Source: JBBAEA01 sp041656175
GTDB taxonomy: Bacteria; Myxococcota_A; Bradymonadia; UBA4248
Assembly (NCBI GenBank): GCA_041656175.1
Contig: JBBAEA010000054.1
Location: 1-20,757, forward strand
DNA: 20,757 nt
Reading direction: 5' to 3'
Under the pieces are notes generated by a model. It was not told the origin of the DNA and did no database searches. It saw only the letters and a list, made by a program, of their open reading frames with translations. Positions 1 to 6,727 of the stretch are shown one piece after another. How positions within the stretch are numbered: position 1 is the first letter of the stretch; every line of letters starts with the position of its first letter. A program made the position numbers and the translations under genes.

Positions 1-1
1 T

Positions 2-646
2 TTCGATATTACGGTGCAACCAATCTTGGACTTATTTGCCAAAAGCTATGAACGTGGCAAGGAGCCGAGTGAAGCCGATATTCAATCGATTTTACCTAGC
101 ATTGGCGCCGATAAGCTGCAAGTTCGAGGCCGCAGTTTATACTTGAGTGCCGAAGGTATGGCATTGAGTTTTGACGGCGTTGTCCCTGGCTATATTGCAG
201 ATCGCGCTGCACGTATCTTGGAAGGCTACGGCATTAAGCGCTACCTCGTCGATGCGGGTGGCGAACTCCGCGCTTCGGGTAACGGACCCAGCGGTGGAGC
301 TTGGCGCGTAGCGGTGCAAGATCCCAAAAAGGAGCAGAATTACCCCGCGGTGATTAGTTTAGATCGCGGCGCCGTTTCGACTTCGGGTAGCTACGAGTCA
401 TTTTATTCGGATAACGGCGATTTTCACCATATAGTCAACGCCAAAACGGGGCGCTCTCCCGCACAAACCACGAGTGTAACTGTTCTTGCCCCCACAGCCA
501 TCGAGGCCGACATCCTCTCGACAGCACTCTTTGTTATGCCCATAACTGAGGGTCTAGCCTATATCAACGCGCGCCCACAATACTCTTGCCTTATCATCGA
601 GAAGGACGGGGCGCTGTTTAAGTCGGATAACTTCGCTTTTAGCTAA
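2..646 (+). CDS. apbE: ApbE-type FAD:protein FMN transferase (5' end outside window)
   Basis: ApbE enzymes move FMN from FAD onto a Thr of exported flavoproteins such as NqrC/RnfG subunits, and act in the periplasm. The reading frame is open to the left edge. It begins inside the conserved segment FDITVQPILDLF, the counterpart of the family's FD-TVGPLV-LW motif, so the signal peptide and N-terminal third are missing. Further family motifs follow: GVVPGYIADRAA, the LVDAGGELRASG flavin-site segment, AVSTSGSYESFY, HHIVNAKTGRSP, and ADILSTALFVM, which holds the Asp and Thr typical of the Mg2+ site. It ends about where the family normally ends. The TAA stop overlaps the left end of the repeat element at 644-825. 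A GTG at 14 is only an internal codon. The flavoprotein substrate lies outside the window. Family assignment is secure. Confidence 0.92.
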   Translation, partial: FDITVQPILDLFAKSYERGKEPSEADIQSILPSIGADKLQVRGRSLYLSAEGMALSFDGVVPGYIADRAARILEGYGIKRYLVDAGGELRASGNGPSGGAWRVAVQDPKKEQNYPAVISLDRGAVSTSGSYESFYSDNGDFHHIVNAKTGRSPAQTTSVTVLAPTAIEADILSTALFVMPITEGLAYINARPQYSCLIIEKDGALFKSDNFAFS

Positions 647-825
647 GGGCACTCTGATTTATTTTTGGGGGCTCTGCCCCAAGCCCCGCTAAGGGCTATC
701 GCCCTTAGAACCCTTTTTTGCGTACTGCCTTGATTTGATTGACTTTATTTTAAACGCTCGCCTGGTTTTCCTTACTTTGCTCTAGTGGCTTTTTGACCGT
801 TTTTGTATGGTTCAGAGCGTCCTTA
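644..825 (+). mobile_element. MITE-like element, copy 1, TA...TA ends with 14-bp terminal inverted repeats
   Basis: The left end reads TAAGGGCACTCTGA and the reverse complement of the right end reads TAAGGACGCTCTGA. Both ends carry TA, as expected for insertion with a TA target duplication (IS630/Tc1-mariner style; inference). There is no coding content. The interior is clearly related to 8252-8429 read on the minus strand: a GGGGC hairpin, the CTAAGGGC/GCCCTTAG hairpin with AACCCTTTT, and ATTGACTTTATTTT (738-751). The element ends supply the TAA stops of both convergent neighbours. Removing it and leaving one TA would restore back-to-back stops for apbE (TAA) and the DUF4846 gene (TAG). Confidence 0.75.
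689..719 (+). terminator. Rho-independent-type terminator inside MITE-like copy 1
   Basis: Stem CTAAGGGC (689-696), loop TATC, stem GCCCTTAG (701-708), then AACCC and six T (714-719). It lies 43 bases after the apbE stop. A shorter GGGGC-TCT-GCCCC hairpin (668-680) precedes it. It should end the apbE transcript before the convergent gene. Confidence 0.6.
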
Positions 826-1608
826 AGGCATACGCCATAGATTAGGGCCTGGGGCTGGAAACTCCCATTCTGGAGTCTGGAAGGGAAATTCGATTTTCGA
901 CAAATCGTACCAACCAGTCTTCGTGTGAGGCGAGGTCAGTATTTCTATTTCTTGGGCTGGAATAAAGGATTGTGCCAAAAGAAACATCTTGTTTCCATGG
1001 TAGTTTTCGGCCACATCTAGCACGATAATGAGGTGGCCTCTTGATGCGAAGACATCGCTAGGTTGCATATCTTGCAGCGCGATCGCTGTGGATTCGCGCA
1101 TCACAGAGTCGACTCCAGCGTAAATGAAAAGCTGATCGAGGTGTTTCCTAAAAGTTTCATAGGAATCATCTGCTTTAGCGCTTTTGACCATCCAAGTTTT
1201 TTTAGCTTCTCGCTTTAATCTGTAACCTGCACGCCACTCATCCCATGAGAGCAAAAAACCGTTTGATAAGTGATACTTAATCTTATCCCATTGTTTTGTT
1301 GCATATAGGTGTTCGCAGCGCAATTTTTGGGCGGCGTCGGAGCAGTTTTGGTAGTTTCGCTTACCAACGTCAATATCGAGTGTGGCAACGTGGACGGATT
1401 GGTTCTTTTTAGCTTCGCCTGTATGCAAGAGCACCGGGCTTCCTGCTGCTTTTAGGGGAAGTTGGCGCAAATATTGAATATATGCATCATCTGTTTTTTG
1501 TCGATAGTAGCCAAACGGCGGTATAAAGCGCGTTTCTACCGTCATTGCTTCGTTCTCAAGGCAGCCCTCTGATGCGTCTTCGCAGGCTGGAATATATTGA
1601 GCCTTCAC
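823..1608 (-). CDS. DUF4846-family secreted protein; signal peptide displaced by a one-base slip
   Basis: The 261 residues match what I recall of DUF4846 proteins: RFIPPFGYYR, YLRQLPLK, LHTGEAKKNQSVH, the LDIDVGKRNYQNCSDAAQKLR block, KYHLSNGFLLSWDEWRAGYR, FIYAGVDSVMRE, HLIIVLDVAEN, MFLLAQSFIPAQEIEIL and TPEWEFPAPGP near the C-terminus. The function of the family is unknown. In frame, the only usable start is GTG at 1608, which has no visible ribosome site. Upstream in the same frame there is a hydrophobic stretch with no start codon. An ATG at 1681, reading MKKQQCVVLCFF, joins that stretch if one T is removed from the T8 run (+ strand A8, 1645-1652). The joined product has a classic signal peptide ending near ILVKA-QYIPAC. 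The gene is therefore frameshifted, rescued by slippage, or affected by a sequencing error. Its stop codon lies in the MITE end. Confidence 0.85.
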   Translation of the reverse strand: MKAQYIPACEDASEGCLENEAMTVETRFIPPFGYYRQKTDDAYIQYLRQLPLKAAGSPVLLHTGEAKKNQSVHVATLDIDVGKRNYQNCSDAAQKLRCEHLYATKQWDKIKYHLSNGFLLSWDEWRAGYRLKREAKKTWMVKSAKADDSYETFRKHLDQLFIYAGVDSVMRESTAIALQDMQPSDVFASRGHLIIVLDVAENYHGNKMFLLAQSFIPAQEIEILTSPHTKTGWYDLSKIEFPFQTPEWEFPAPGPNLWRMP

Positions 1609-1827
1609 AAGTATGGGCGATGTTAGCAGGGCGGCAAAGAACGCAAAAAAAACATAGGACTACGCACTGTTGTTTTTTCATATCAATCCATTCTTGGGCT
1701 TGTAAGAAGCTAAGTGCAAGAGTGTAGTTTTGCGCACTAATTGAGTGTAACGCGATTAAGCTGCGCTTTCAAGCCAGACATTCTCTAGATTCGCGTATTA
1801 ACGCATTCAGTGTTTTTGTTGGGACTT

Positions 1828-1856
1828 TTGACGCTTCTATGATTGTTTGTTATTAT
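1828..1856 (+). promoter_or_regulatory. Sigma70-type promoter for the 1904-3345 operon
   Basis: TTGACG (1828-1833), exactly 17 bases, TATTAT (1851-1856). The predicted start near 1863 gives a leader of about 40 nt to the ATG at 1904. This is read from the sequence; activity is inferred. Confidence 0.6.
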
Positions 1857-1903
1857 GGTAGCGCAGCGTTTGGCTGTGATTTTGGCTTTCATAGGGAGTT
1901 TAA

Positions 1904-2116
1904 ATGACTGAAGTTCTAAGTACTGAAGAGAAGCAAGCTTTATTAGAGGAACTCAAAAAGGAACATGCTGCGCTTGATGCCGAGATTAGTGCTCAAGATC
2001 AACAAGCATGGCTTTCACCCGATGAACAAATCGAGCGCAAGCAAAAACAAAAGCTCAAACTCAGGCTCAAAGACCGAATTTACCAGTTAACAGAAGAGCT
2101 TGCAAAAAACACATAA
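1904..2116 (+). CDS. Small YdcH/DUF465-like coiled-coil protein
   Basis: A 70-residue, highly charged, all-helical protein. The core fits the DUF465/YdcH pattern: L-EH--LD-EI near the N-terminus, then a break, then a basic stretch KQKLKLRLKDRIYQL, corresponding to the family's LKK-KL-LKD-I. The function of this family is not established. The start is well supported: AGGGAG lies about 8 bases before the ATG, and a TTGACG-17-TATTAT promoter lies upstream. Its stop overlaps the next start (TAATG, one shared base), so translation of the membrane protein that follows is probably coupled to it. Association of a YdcH-like peptide with an O-antigen ligase gene is unusual to my knowledge. A short coiled-coil of another family is possible. 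Confidence 0.82.
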   Translation: MTEVLSTEEKQALLEELKKEHAALDAEISAQDQQAWLSPDEQIERKQKQKLKLRLKDRIYQLTEELAKNT

Positions 2117-3345
2117 TGCCAACAGCCGTTGCTCCGTCGCAAAGCGACGCATTTAGAGAGAGTAAGGGTCACGTTTTTGTGCGTGTGGTACTTTTTCTTA
2201 GTGCTTTTTCTTGGACACTAAACCCCGTTGGCGATTACGTCGATGGCGGTGCTCCTATGGAGAAAGTATTAACACGCATGCTGCCCTTAGTTATCGTAGC
2301 GCTGTATTGCATTATGGGTCCACAGCGCGATGCTTTACGGCGCTTATTCCACCAGGGCAACAACATCGTCATTTGGTATATTTTTTGGGGCATTTTTTCA
2401 GGACTAAGTTCACAAGCTATGATGCTTAGTTTTTGGAAGGGCTGCGAAATCTTTATACTACTGATGTGGGTATGTATTAGCTGTCGTGATCGTGAATCGA
2501 CTTTGCGTGAGTTTGCTAGTTTTGCGCGCTTAATCGAAATACTGCTCTGGGTGACTGTCGCCTTGGCTATGATCAACCCGAGCTTGGGATGGCGTAAGTC
2601 GACTACCTTTATTCCGTGGCTACAGGGTTACTGGCCAATGTTAAATCCCAATGCCATAGGAATTTATTCAGCGATTGTGCTCTTGACTCTGCTTTTTTGG
2701 CCCGTAAAATACAAGCCCATGCGCCTTAGTTTTGTTTCGCTTACGCTACTTTTTTCGCAATCGCGTACAGCGTATGTTGCTGTGGCTATTGGGCTGCTTA
2801 TATTTACCTACTCCGCTTTTAGGGAACGAAACGTTAAACGCCTGATCGTTTCGCTCATAGCAAGCTTTGTGGGCTTGGCCCTAGCATTGGGGATGCTTGA
2901 TACGCTTTTGCGTATTTTTATGCGTGGACAAAGTAGCGAAGAGCTTGACACACTTTCGGGGCGTACGAGTTACTGGGCAGTTGCCTTGGATAGGATCGAG
3001 TTTATCGGTGGTGGCTTTGCAACGGGTTCTCGCTTTTTGGATCTCGCAAATCCCGATGTTTTTCAAAAATTTACGGTGAATTTGCATAACTCGTATCTCG
3101 AAGCTGCTGTTTCTGCGGGATTAGTGGGTTCAGTGCCGTATCTCATCATGCTTTCATGGCGCAGCTTATTGCAAATCTTGCGATTATTTCTACCTCGCGA
3201 CCCCCATGATATCTTCTTTGCGGCGCTCTCTATAGTCATTGTTTTTCGCAGCATGATTAGCATAGTTCTGGCAGTGTACAGCTTGGACTTGATTATTCTA
3301 ATGATATTTTGGGCATACACTCGCCATAGACTGCAAAATCGCTAA
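2116..3345 (+). CDS. O-antigen ligase / Wzy-type polymerase membrane protein
   Basis: A polytopic membrane protein of 409 residues with about ten to twelve hydrophobic segments and a larger soluble loop at roughly 265-325. The features fit the O-antigen ligase-polymerase superfamily (PF04932, Wzy_C): FSQSRTAYVAVAIGLLIF (about 213-230) with the conserved S-R-T, LSGRTSYW (280-287) at the start of the loop, and VNLHNSYLEAAVSAGLVG (321-338), which carries the H-N-YLE-----GL-G signature. Such enzymes act at the periplasmic face of the inner membrane on undecaprenol-linked glycans. They either polymerise repeat units or ligate them to lipid A-core or another acceptor; sequence alone does not decide which. 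No glycosyltransferases are adjacent, so it is an isolated member. It is translationally coupled to the 70-residue gene upstream. Confidence 0.85.
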   Translation: MPTAVAPSQSDAFRESKGHVFVRVVLFLSAFSWTLNPVGDYVDGGAPMEKVLTRMLPLVIVALYCIMGPQRDALRRLFHQGNNIVIWYIFWGIFSGLSSQAMMLSFWKGCEIFILLMWVCISCRDRESTLREFASFARLIEILLWVTVALAMINPSLGWRKSTTFIPWLQGYWPMLNPNAIGIYSAIVLLTLLFWPVKYKPMRLSFVSLTLLFSQSRTAYVAVAIGLLIFTYSAFRERNVKRLIVSLIASFVGLALALGMLDTLLRIFMRGQSSEELDTLSGRTSYWAVALDRIEFIGGGFATGSRFLDLANPDVFQKFTVNLHNSYLEAAVSAGLVGSVPYLIMLSWRSLLQILRLFLPRDPHDIFFAALSIVIVFRSMISIVLAVYSLDLIILMIFWAYTRHRLQNR

Positions 3346-3456
3346 CACTGCTGCTGTGGCACTACACACCAAGCCCCAAAAAAAGAATGAGCGTTACCTT
3401 GGCGGGGTTTGGGGCGCATTTCAGTTTCAAAGAACAATGAGGCTTTTCTTAGCTAG

Positions 3457-3590
3457 TTTGATGCGGATTCTAGGAAAAAGGGAAAAAGTACGCTTTTCTT
3501 TGCCATTTTGAGCCTAGTTCTAGAAAATAAGAAAACAAAAATATCTTTTCTTTGCCATTTTGATGCGGATTCTAGGAAGCGAAGGAGCGA
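3457..3590. repeat. ~51-bp tandem repeat, about 2.6 units
   Basis: Unit 1 spans 3457-3506, unit 2 3507-3558, partial unit 3 from 3559. Units 1 and 3 share TTTGATGCGGATTCTAGGAA exactly (3457-3476, 3559-3578). Units 1 and 2 both end in CTTTTCTTTGCCAT. The head of unit 2 is diverged (TTTGAGCCTAGTTCTAG). The pattern is alternating A-rich and T-rich tracts around a TTCTAG(G/A)A core. Confidence 0.8.
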
Positions 3591-3656
3591 CCTCAAGGTC
3601 GTGACTGAGCTGAACGACGCCGCTGACGACGAAGACTCGCAAAATGGCAAAGAAAA
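3546..3656. repeat. Long-span inverted repeat, 17 bp perfect arms
   Basis: TTTTCTTTGCCATTTTG (3546-3562) and its exact reverse complement (3640-3656) enclose 77 bp. The enclosed segment has a smaller palindrome GACCT-CA-AGGTC (3589-3600). An RNA from either strand could fold into a long hairpin with an internal stem. Confidence 0.75.
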
Positions 3657-3699
3657 AAGCGGGTTTGGGGCAGGGCATCATCCATAGATCGGAGCTTCG

Positions 3700-4644
3700 C
3701 TACGTTTCTTTGGGCTCATTTTGAGCAAACTTGAGCTGAATAAATTGGCAAAGGCTAGCGACAAGAGCTTGGCAATCCTTATGTTTTGTGTGATAGCCTC
3801 CCTTAACGATTGCGACAGTCGAGTAGTCCTCGCCCTTTTTTGCTTCTAGCTTCCATCCTTTGGGTGCCTTGTAACTTTTAAAGTCTTCAAACACTTGACT
3901 ATTTGCCTTTGCCACAAAAACGGCATAAGTGAAGCTATAGGAGTATTTTTGTACAGTGTTTAAATTGGTGGTAAACATCAGCGATACCCAATCCTCGCTC
4001 TTATCTTTGTAATCTAAAATAAAGCGAACATCGGTGGGTATAGTGTCTCCACTTTTCAGCTTACGCATGCCAAACTGTGGAATAATTCTGAAATTCTCGG
4101 GATAATCGTATTCGACGATGGCATCGAAATTATCTTCCTTAATAAGTATTGCGTACGGATAATAGTAGATCTTGTTGTGAAAGAACAAAACAAAGAGAAC
4201 ACTTATACCGCTAAATACCAAGTAGCAGTTTTTCGATATTTCTTTGAGTTCTTCTGGCGGATAGAAATAACCGATGACTACCAAGTAATACACGAGTGTA
4301 AATATGAGGTATAAAACGAGATAACTGCCTCGACTTGACTGCTCTTTAACGTTACGCGTCTTTTCCATGAGTTTATGGTATGAGCTAAGGTTAGCATTGA
4401 CCCACTGCTGCTCAGAAGCAGCGAATTTTACACGTTCTTTGCGCGCATAATTATTAATGATTAGAGCAAAAAAAACAATAATATTGCCATAGAACTGGAT
4501 TCGGCTCATCGACGAAAACTTAGGCTGTTCATATCCTATGATTTCGTACTGATCGCCGAAAATCTGGAGGAGAACCCCTATAAGGATGAAAACTAAGGTT
4601 ACGGTAATACGAAGGCCTAAAGCTTCAACAATCCACTTTTTCAT
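3700..4644 (-). CDS. Four-helix membrane protein of unknown function
   Basis: 314 residues. I do not recognise the family. Hydrophobic segments suggest four membrane helices at roughly residues 10-30, 50-66, 106-128 and 138-156, with a charged linker between helices 2 and 3 (KERVKFAASEQQWVNANLSS region). A soluble C-terminal domain of about 150 residues follows, mixed alpha/beta in character, containing ENFRIIPQFGMRKLKSGDTI and a Lys-rich KAPKGWKLEAKKGEDYSTV stretch. The start is secure: AGGAG sits 8 bases before ATG. It begins 19 bases after the stop of the DUF2207-type gene, so both are on one transcript. That neighbour makes a role in the same membrane process likely, but none can be named. 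Confidence 0.85.
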   Translation of the reverse strand: MKKWIVEALGLRITVTLVFILIGVLLQIFGDQYEIIGYEQPKFSSMSRIQFYGNIIVFFALIINNYARKERVKFAASEQQWVNANLSSYHKLMEKTRNVKEQSSRGSYLVLYLIFTLVYYLVVIGYFYPPEELKEISKNCYLVFSGISVLFVLFFHNKIYYYPYAILIKEDNFDAIVEYDYPENFRIIPQFGMRKLKSGDTIPTDVRFILDYKDKSEDWVSLMFTTNLNTVQKYSYSFTYAVFVAKANSQVFEDFKSYKAPKGWKLEAKKGEDYSTVAIVKGGYHTKHKDCQALVASLCQFIQLKFAQNEPKET

Positions 4645-4663
4645 TCTTCAAGCTCCTTTGACC

Positions 4664-6376
4664 CTAGCGCGCTCCACCCGAAACGCAGGCGCTATGGCAA
4701 GCACTATGACAGGCACTGTGACACGCATCGTGGCAGGCACTGTGGCACGCATCGTGACAGGCGCTGTGGCACGCATCGTGACAGGCACTGTGACAAACCT
4801 GGCTACTGTCAATATGAGAACCTAGGGCGCCTAGCTCTTTAGTGTCGGCAAAGGCATTATAGCACTGATGGAAACAAGAAATGCTTTCCATAAACACCAA
4901 TAGCGAGCTATTGAAATGCCCCGATACACGCATACTATTATAACGTTCGTAGTTGTAATAATCTCGCCTGTTTACACCCATCATGTGCGCGAGCATGTAG
5001 TAGTCCTCGTTGCGCCCTCGCAGTAAAGAGCGCGTCTCGTCTGCTTCGCTATTTTCTTCATCTATCTTTGCCTGTCCCTCGCGTAGTTTTTCTGCTAAGC
5101 GCTGTTTCAAGCCATCATCGTCCAGAGCATACAAATAATATGCTTTTGTTGCCTCAACGTCGCAGTCCCACATGGCATTTTGCGTTTGGTACAATAAATT
5201 TTCAAAAAACTTGGCCATTTGTTCTTCGTTCACACTACCGTCATCCTTAAATGCTCTCAAAAAAGCTTCGTCATATTTTTGCGTCAACACCGTGGGCGCC
5301 TTGTCGTGAATTTTTATGGGATCAAGGCTAAGTACTTCAATAAACCCACGCTGTGACAGAGAATCGAGCATAATGGCGATGATTTTGTCCAGATCCATGC
5401 CAAAGACGACGGCTACTTCGATGGCTTCAAGTTCGTCGGCCACTTTTTCGCTTACCTTAAAACCACCACTCAAAAGTTCTGGTTTTATCCATTGTCCTTT
5501 GGTGAAACCGCTTGTGGTATCAGCATCGTCGCGCTTCTTTCGCCTCCGAAAAAAAGACAATGTCGCAGCCCCGACAGCTATAAGCGATGTCATTATAACG
5601 AGTAGTGACCAATTCCCTAGCGGTTCGCTACGTTTTTTGAGCGTAGCCTTCGCTTCACCATCCAGCATGAGGTAATCTATGGGAAAATACAGCTGAAGCC
5701 TCTGCGATTCTCGGCTCCCTACCGAAGATTGAAAAAACTTGATGCCTAAACGGTATTTTCCTTCATCATCCTTTACCCCAACGTAGTCAATTTTATTTCT
5801 GGCATTAACATATCGCTCCGTCTTCATCGGAATGGCGTTTTTTTCTTCCTGCGACAATTCTGCACCCGACACATAGGCTGGCAAAACGAGAGTGACGCTG
5901 CGCGCACTAATCGCTGTATCCCACTGTACGGGCGCCCAATCGACATAGATAAGCTCCTCCCCCGCGTCGGAAGTCGTTTTGCCGATGTAGCCCTCCTTAA
6001 GCATGCTCCCGCTGTACGCTAGGCGCCAAAATGTTCGCCCATTCACGCGTACATTATCTGCAATGTCGATTAACCATAAGCCATCCGCGCCAGGCGTAAT
6101 TTTGAGCCTATGACGCTGCGTCGCATCTTCTACATAGGACTGCTCTTTATTCCACTGGGGTTTAAACCCAATACCTTGGTAGTCAAAACCACCCATGCCC
6201 CTAGCATCATTAACATCCCATACAACCTGAACATAAAAATCAGATTCCCCATTTTCGTGCAGAACCACTGTGTTTTCAACATGATAGACTTGCGCATCGA
6301 GTGCATGCGCTAGCGCTGGAAGTAGGCAAAATGCAGCGAATATAAACCATGCAAGCAACCGATATTTCATTACCAT
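4664..6376 (-). CDS. DUF2207-type membrane protein with Cys-His tetrad tail
   Basis: 570 residues from the chosen start. Order: signal peptide (1-25, cleavage near AHA-LDA); an extracytoplasmic beta-rich domain (about 26-250) with ENGESDFYVQVVWDV, like the N-terminal DUF2207 domain; a membrane helix (about 255-276); a basic stop-transfer stretch FFRRRKKR; a soluble domain with the GMDLDKIIAIMLDSLSQRGFIEVLS segment common in this family; and a tail of nine CH(S/D)A tetrads plus a final C (about 528-564). DUF2207 proteins often end in low-complexity Gly- or Cys-rich tails (from memory), but their function is unknown. The in-frame TTG at 6454 was rejected because it is the -35 box of the promoter at 6426-6454; ATG at 6376 has AAAGGG upstream. 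First gene of a two-gene operon. Confidence 0.85.
   Translation of the reverse strand: MVMKYRLLAWFIFAAFCLLPALAHALDAQVYHVENTVVLHENGESDFYVQVVWDVNDARGMGGFDYQGIGFKPQWNKEQSYVEDATQRHRLKITPGADGLWLIDIADNVRVNGRTFWRLAYSGSMLKEGYIGKTTSDAGEELIYVDWAPVQWDTAISARSVTLVLPAYVSGAELSQEEKNAIPMKTERYVNARNKIDYVGVKDDEGKYRLGIKFFQSSVGSRESQRLQLYFPIDYLMLDGEAKATLKKRSEPLGNWSLLVIMTSLIAVGAATLSFFRRRKKRDDADTTSGFTKGQWIKPELLSGGFKVSEKVADELEAIEVAVVFGMDLDKIIAIMLDSLSQRGFIEVLSLDPIKIHDKAPTVLTQKYDEAFLRAFKDDGSVNEEQMAKFFENLLYQTQNAMWDCDVEATKAYYLYALDDDGLKQRLAEKLREGQAKIDEENSEADETRSLLRGRNEDYYMLAHMMGVNRRDYYNYERYNSMRVSGHFNSSLLVFMESISCFHQCYNAFADTKELGALGSHIDSSQVCHSACHDACHSACHDACHSACHDACHSACHSACHSACVSGGAR
4685..4795 (-). repeat. 12/24-bp tandem coding repeat for (Cys-His-Ser/Asp-Ala)n
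   Basis: 111 bp encode nine tetrads in the order S,D,S,D,S,D,S,S,S at position 3, closed by a tenth Cys. The DNA period is 12 bp with a 24-bp higher-order unit while S and D alternate. The near-identical units suggest expansion and contraction by slippage. Confidence 0.9.
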
Positions 6377-6727
6377 GCTACGCCCTTTGTTCTCCACCCA
6401 GTACAGCAAAAACAAGTACGTAGCCAGAATAACCGAAATTTCTCTTTGACTCAAGCCGTATAACTTAAGCTGTCAATCCACGGTAAAATAAAAATCTTTG
6501 CGCTGAGCGAAATTTTCCGCCCTTTTATGACGTATTTAGCCATAAAGTAAAATTCGGCAAGAACTTCATGGCGCGAAATATATGGCGCAAAATTGAAAAT
6601 ATAACGAATTTTACTCTCTTGCACTATAGCGCTTCTCTGTAGAAGCAAGAAAAATGCCCATCAATCAGAGCATCTAAAGCTGTGGCGATCATACATTCAT
6701 AGCAGCCAAGCGCGCAAAACTCGCCCG
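6377..6727. other. AT-rich gap between tolB and the DUF2207-type gene
   Basis: Apart from the promoter at 6426-6454, I see only a short direct repeat (ATGGCGCGAAATAT / ATGGCGCAAAATTG near 6570-6597). No RNA gene or clear terminator was found. Confidence 0.5.
6426..6454 (-). promoter_or_regulatory. Sigma70-type promoter for the DUF2207-type operon
   Basis: On the minus strand, TTGAGT (6454-6449), 17 bases, TATTCT (6431-6426). The predicted start is about 45 nt before the ATG at 6376. The -35 box coincides with the alternative TTG start, which settles the start choice. Confidence 0.5.

Larger units (their letters stand above)
3346..3699. other. Non-coding stretch between convergent genes, rich in repeats
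   Basis: There is no credible gene. It holds an imperfect stem CCAAGCCCC (3369-3377) / GGGGTTTGG (3404-3412), a possible terminator of the ligase gene but without a T run; the 51-bp tandem repeat at 3457-3590; and the 17-bp inverted repeat at 3546-3656. The short minus-strand reading frame at 3453-3650 is a translation of these repeats. Confidence 0.7.

Noticed and set aside
3457..3590. CRISPR array
   Set aside because: Fewer than three units, A/T-rich and diverged with no distinct spacers, and no cas genes in the window.
3453..3650. 65-codon minus-strand reading frame
   Set aside because: It is a translation of the 51-bp repeat and the inverted repeat (duplicated FLESAS segments), with no ribosome site.
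6664..6678. AATCAGAGCATCTAA, resembling a MITE-type end
   Set aside because: Two bases short of the terminal repeat and without a partner end; could be chance.
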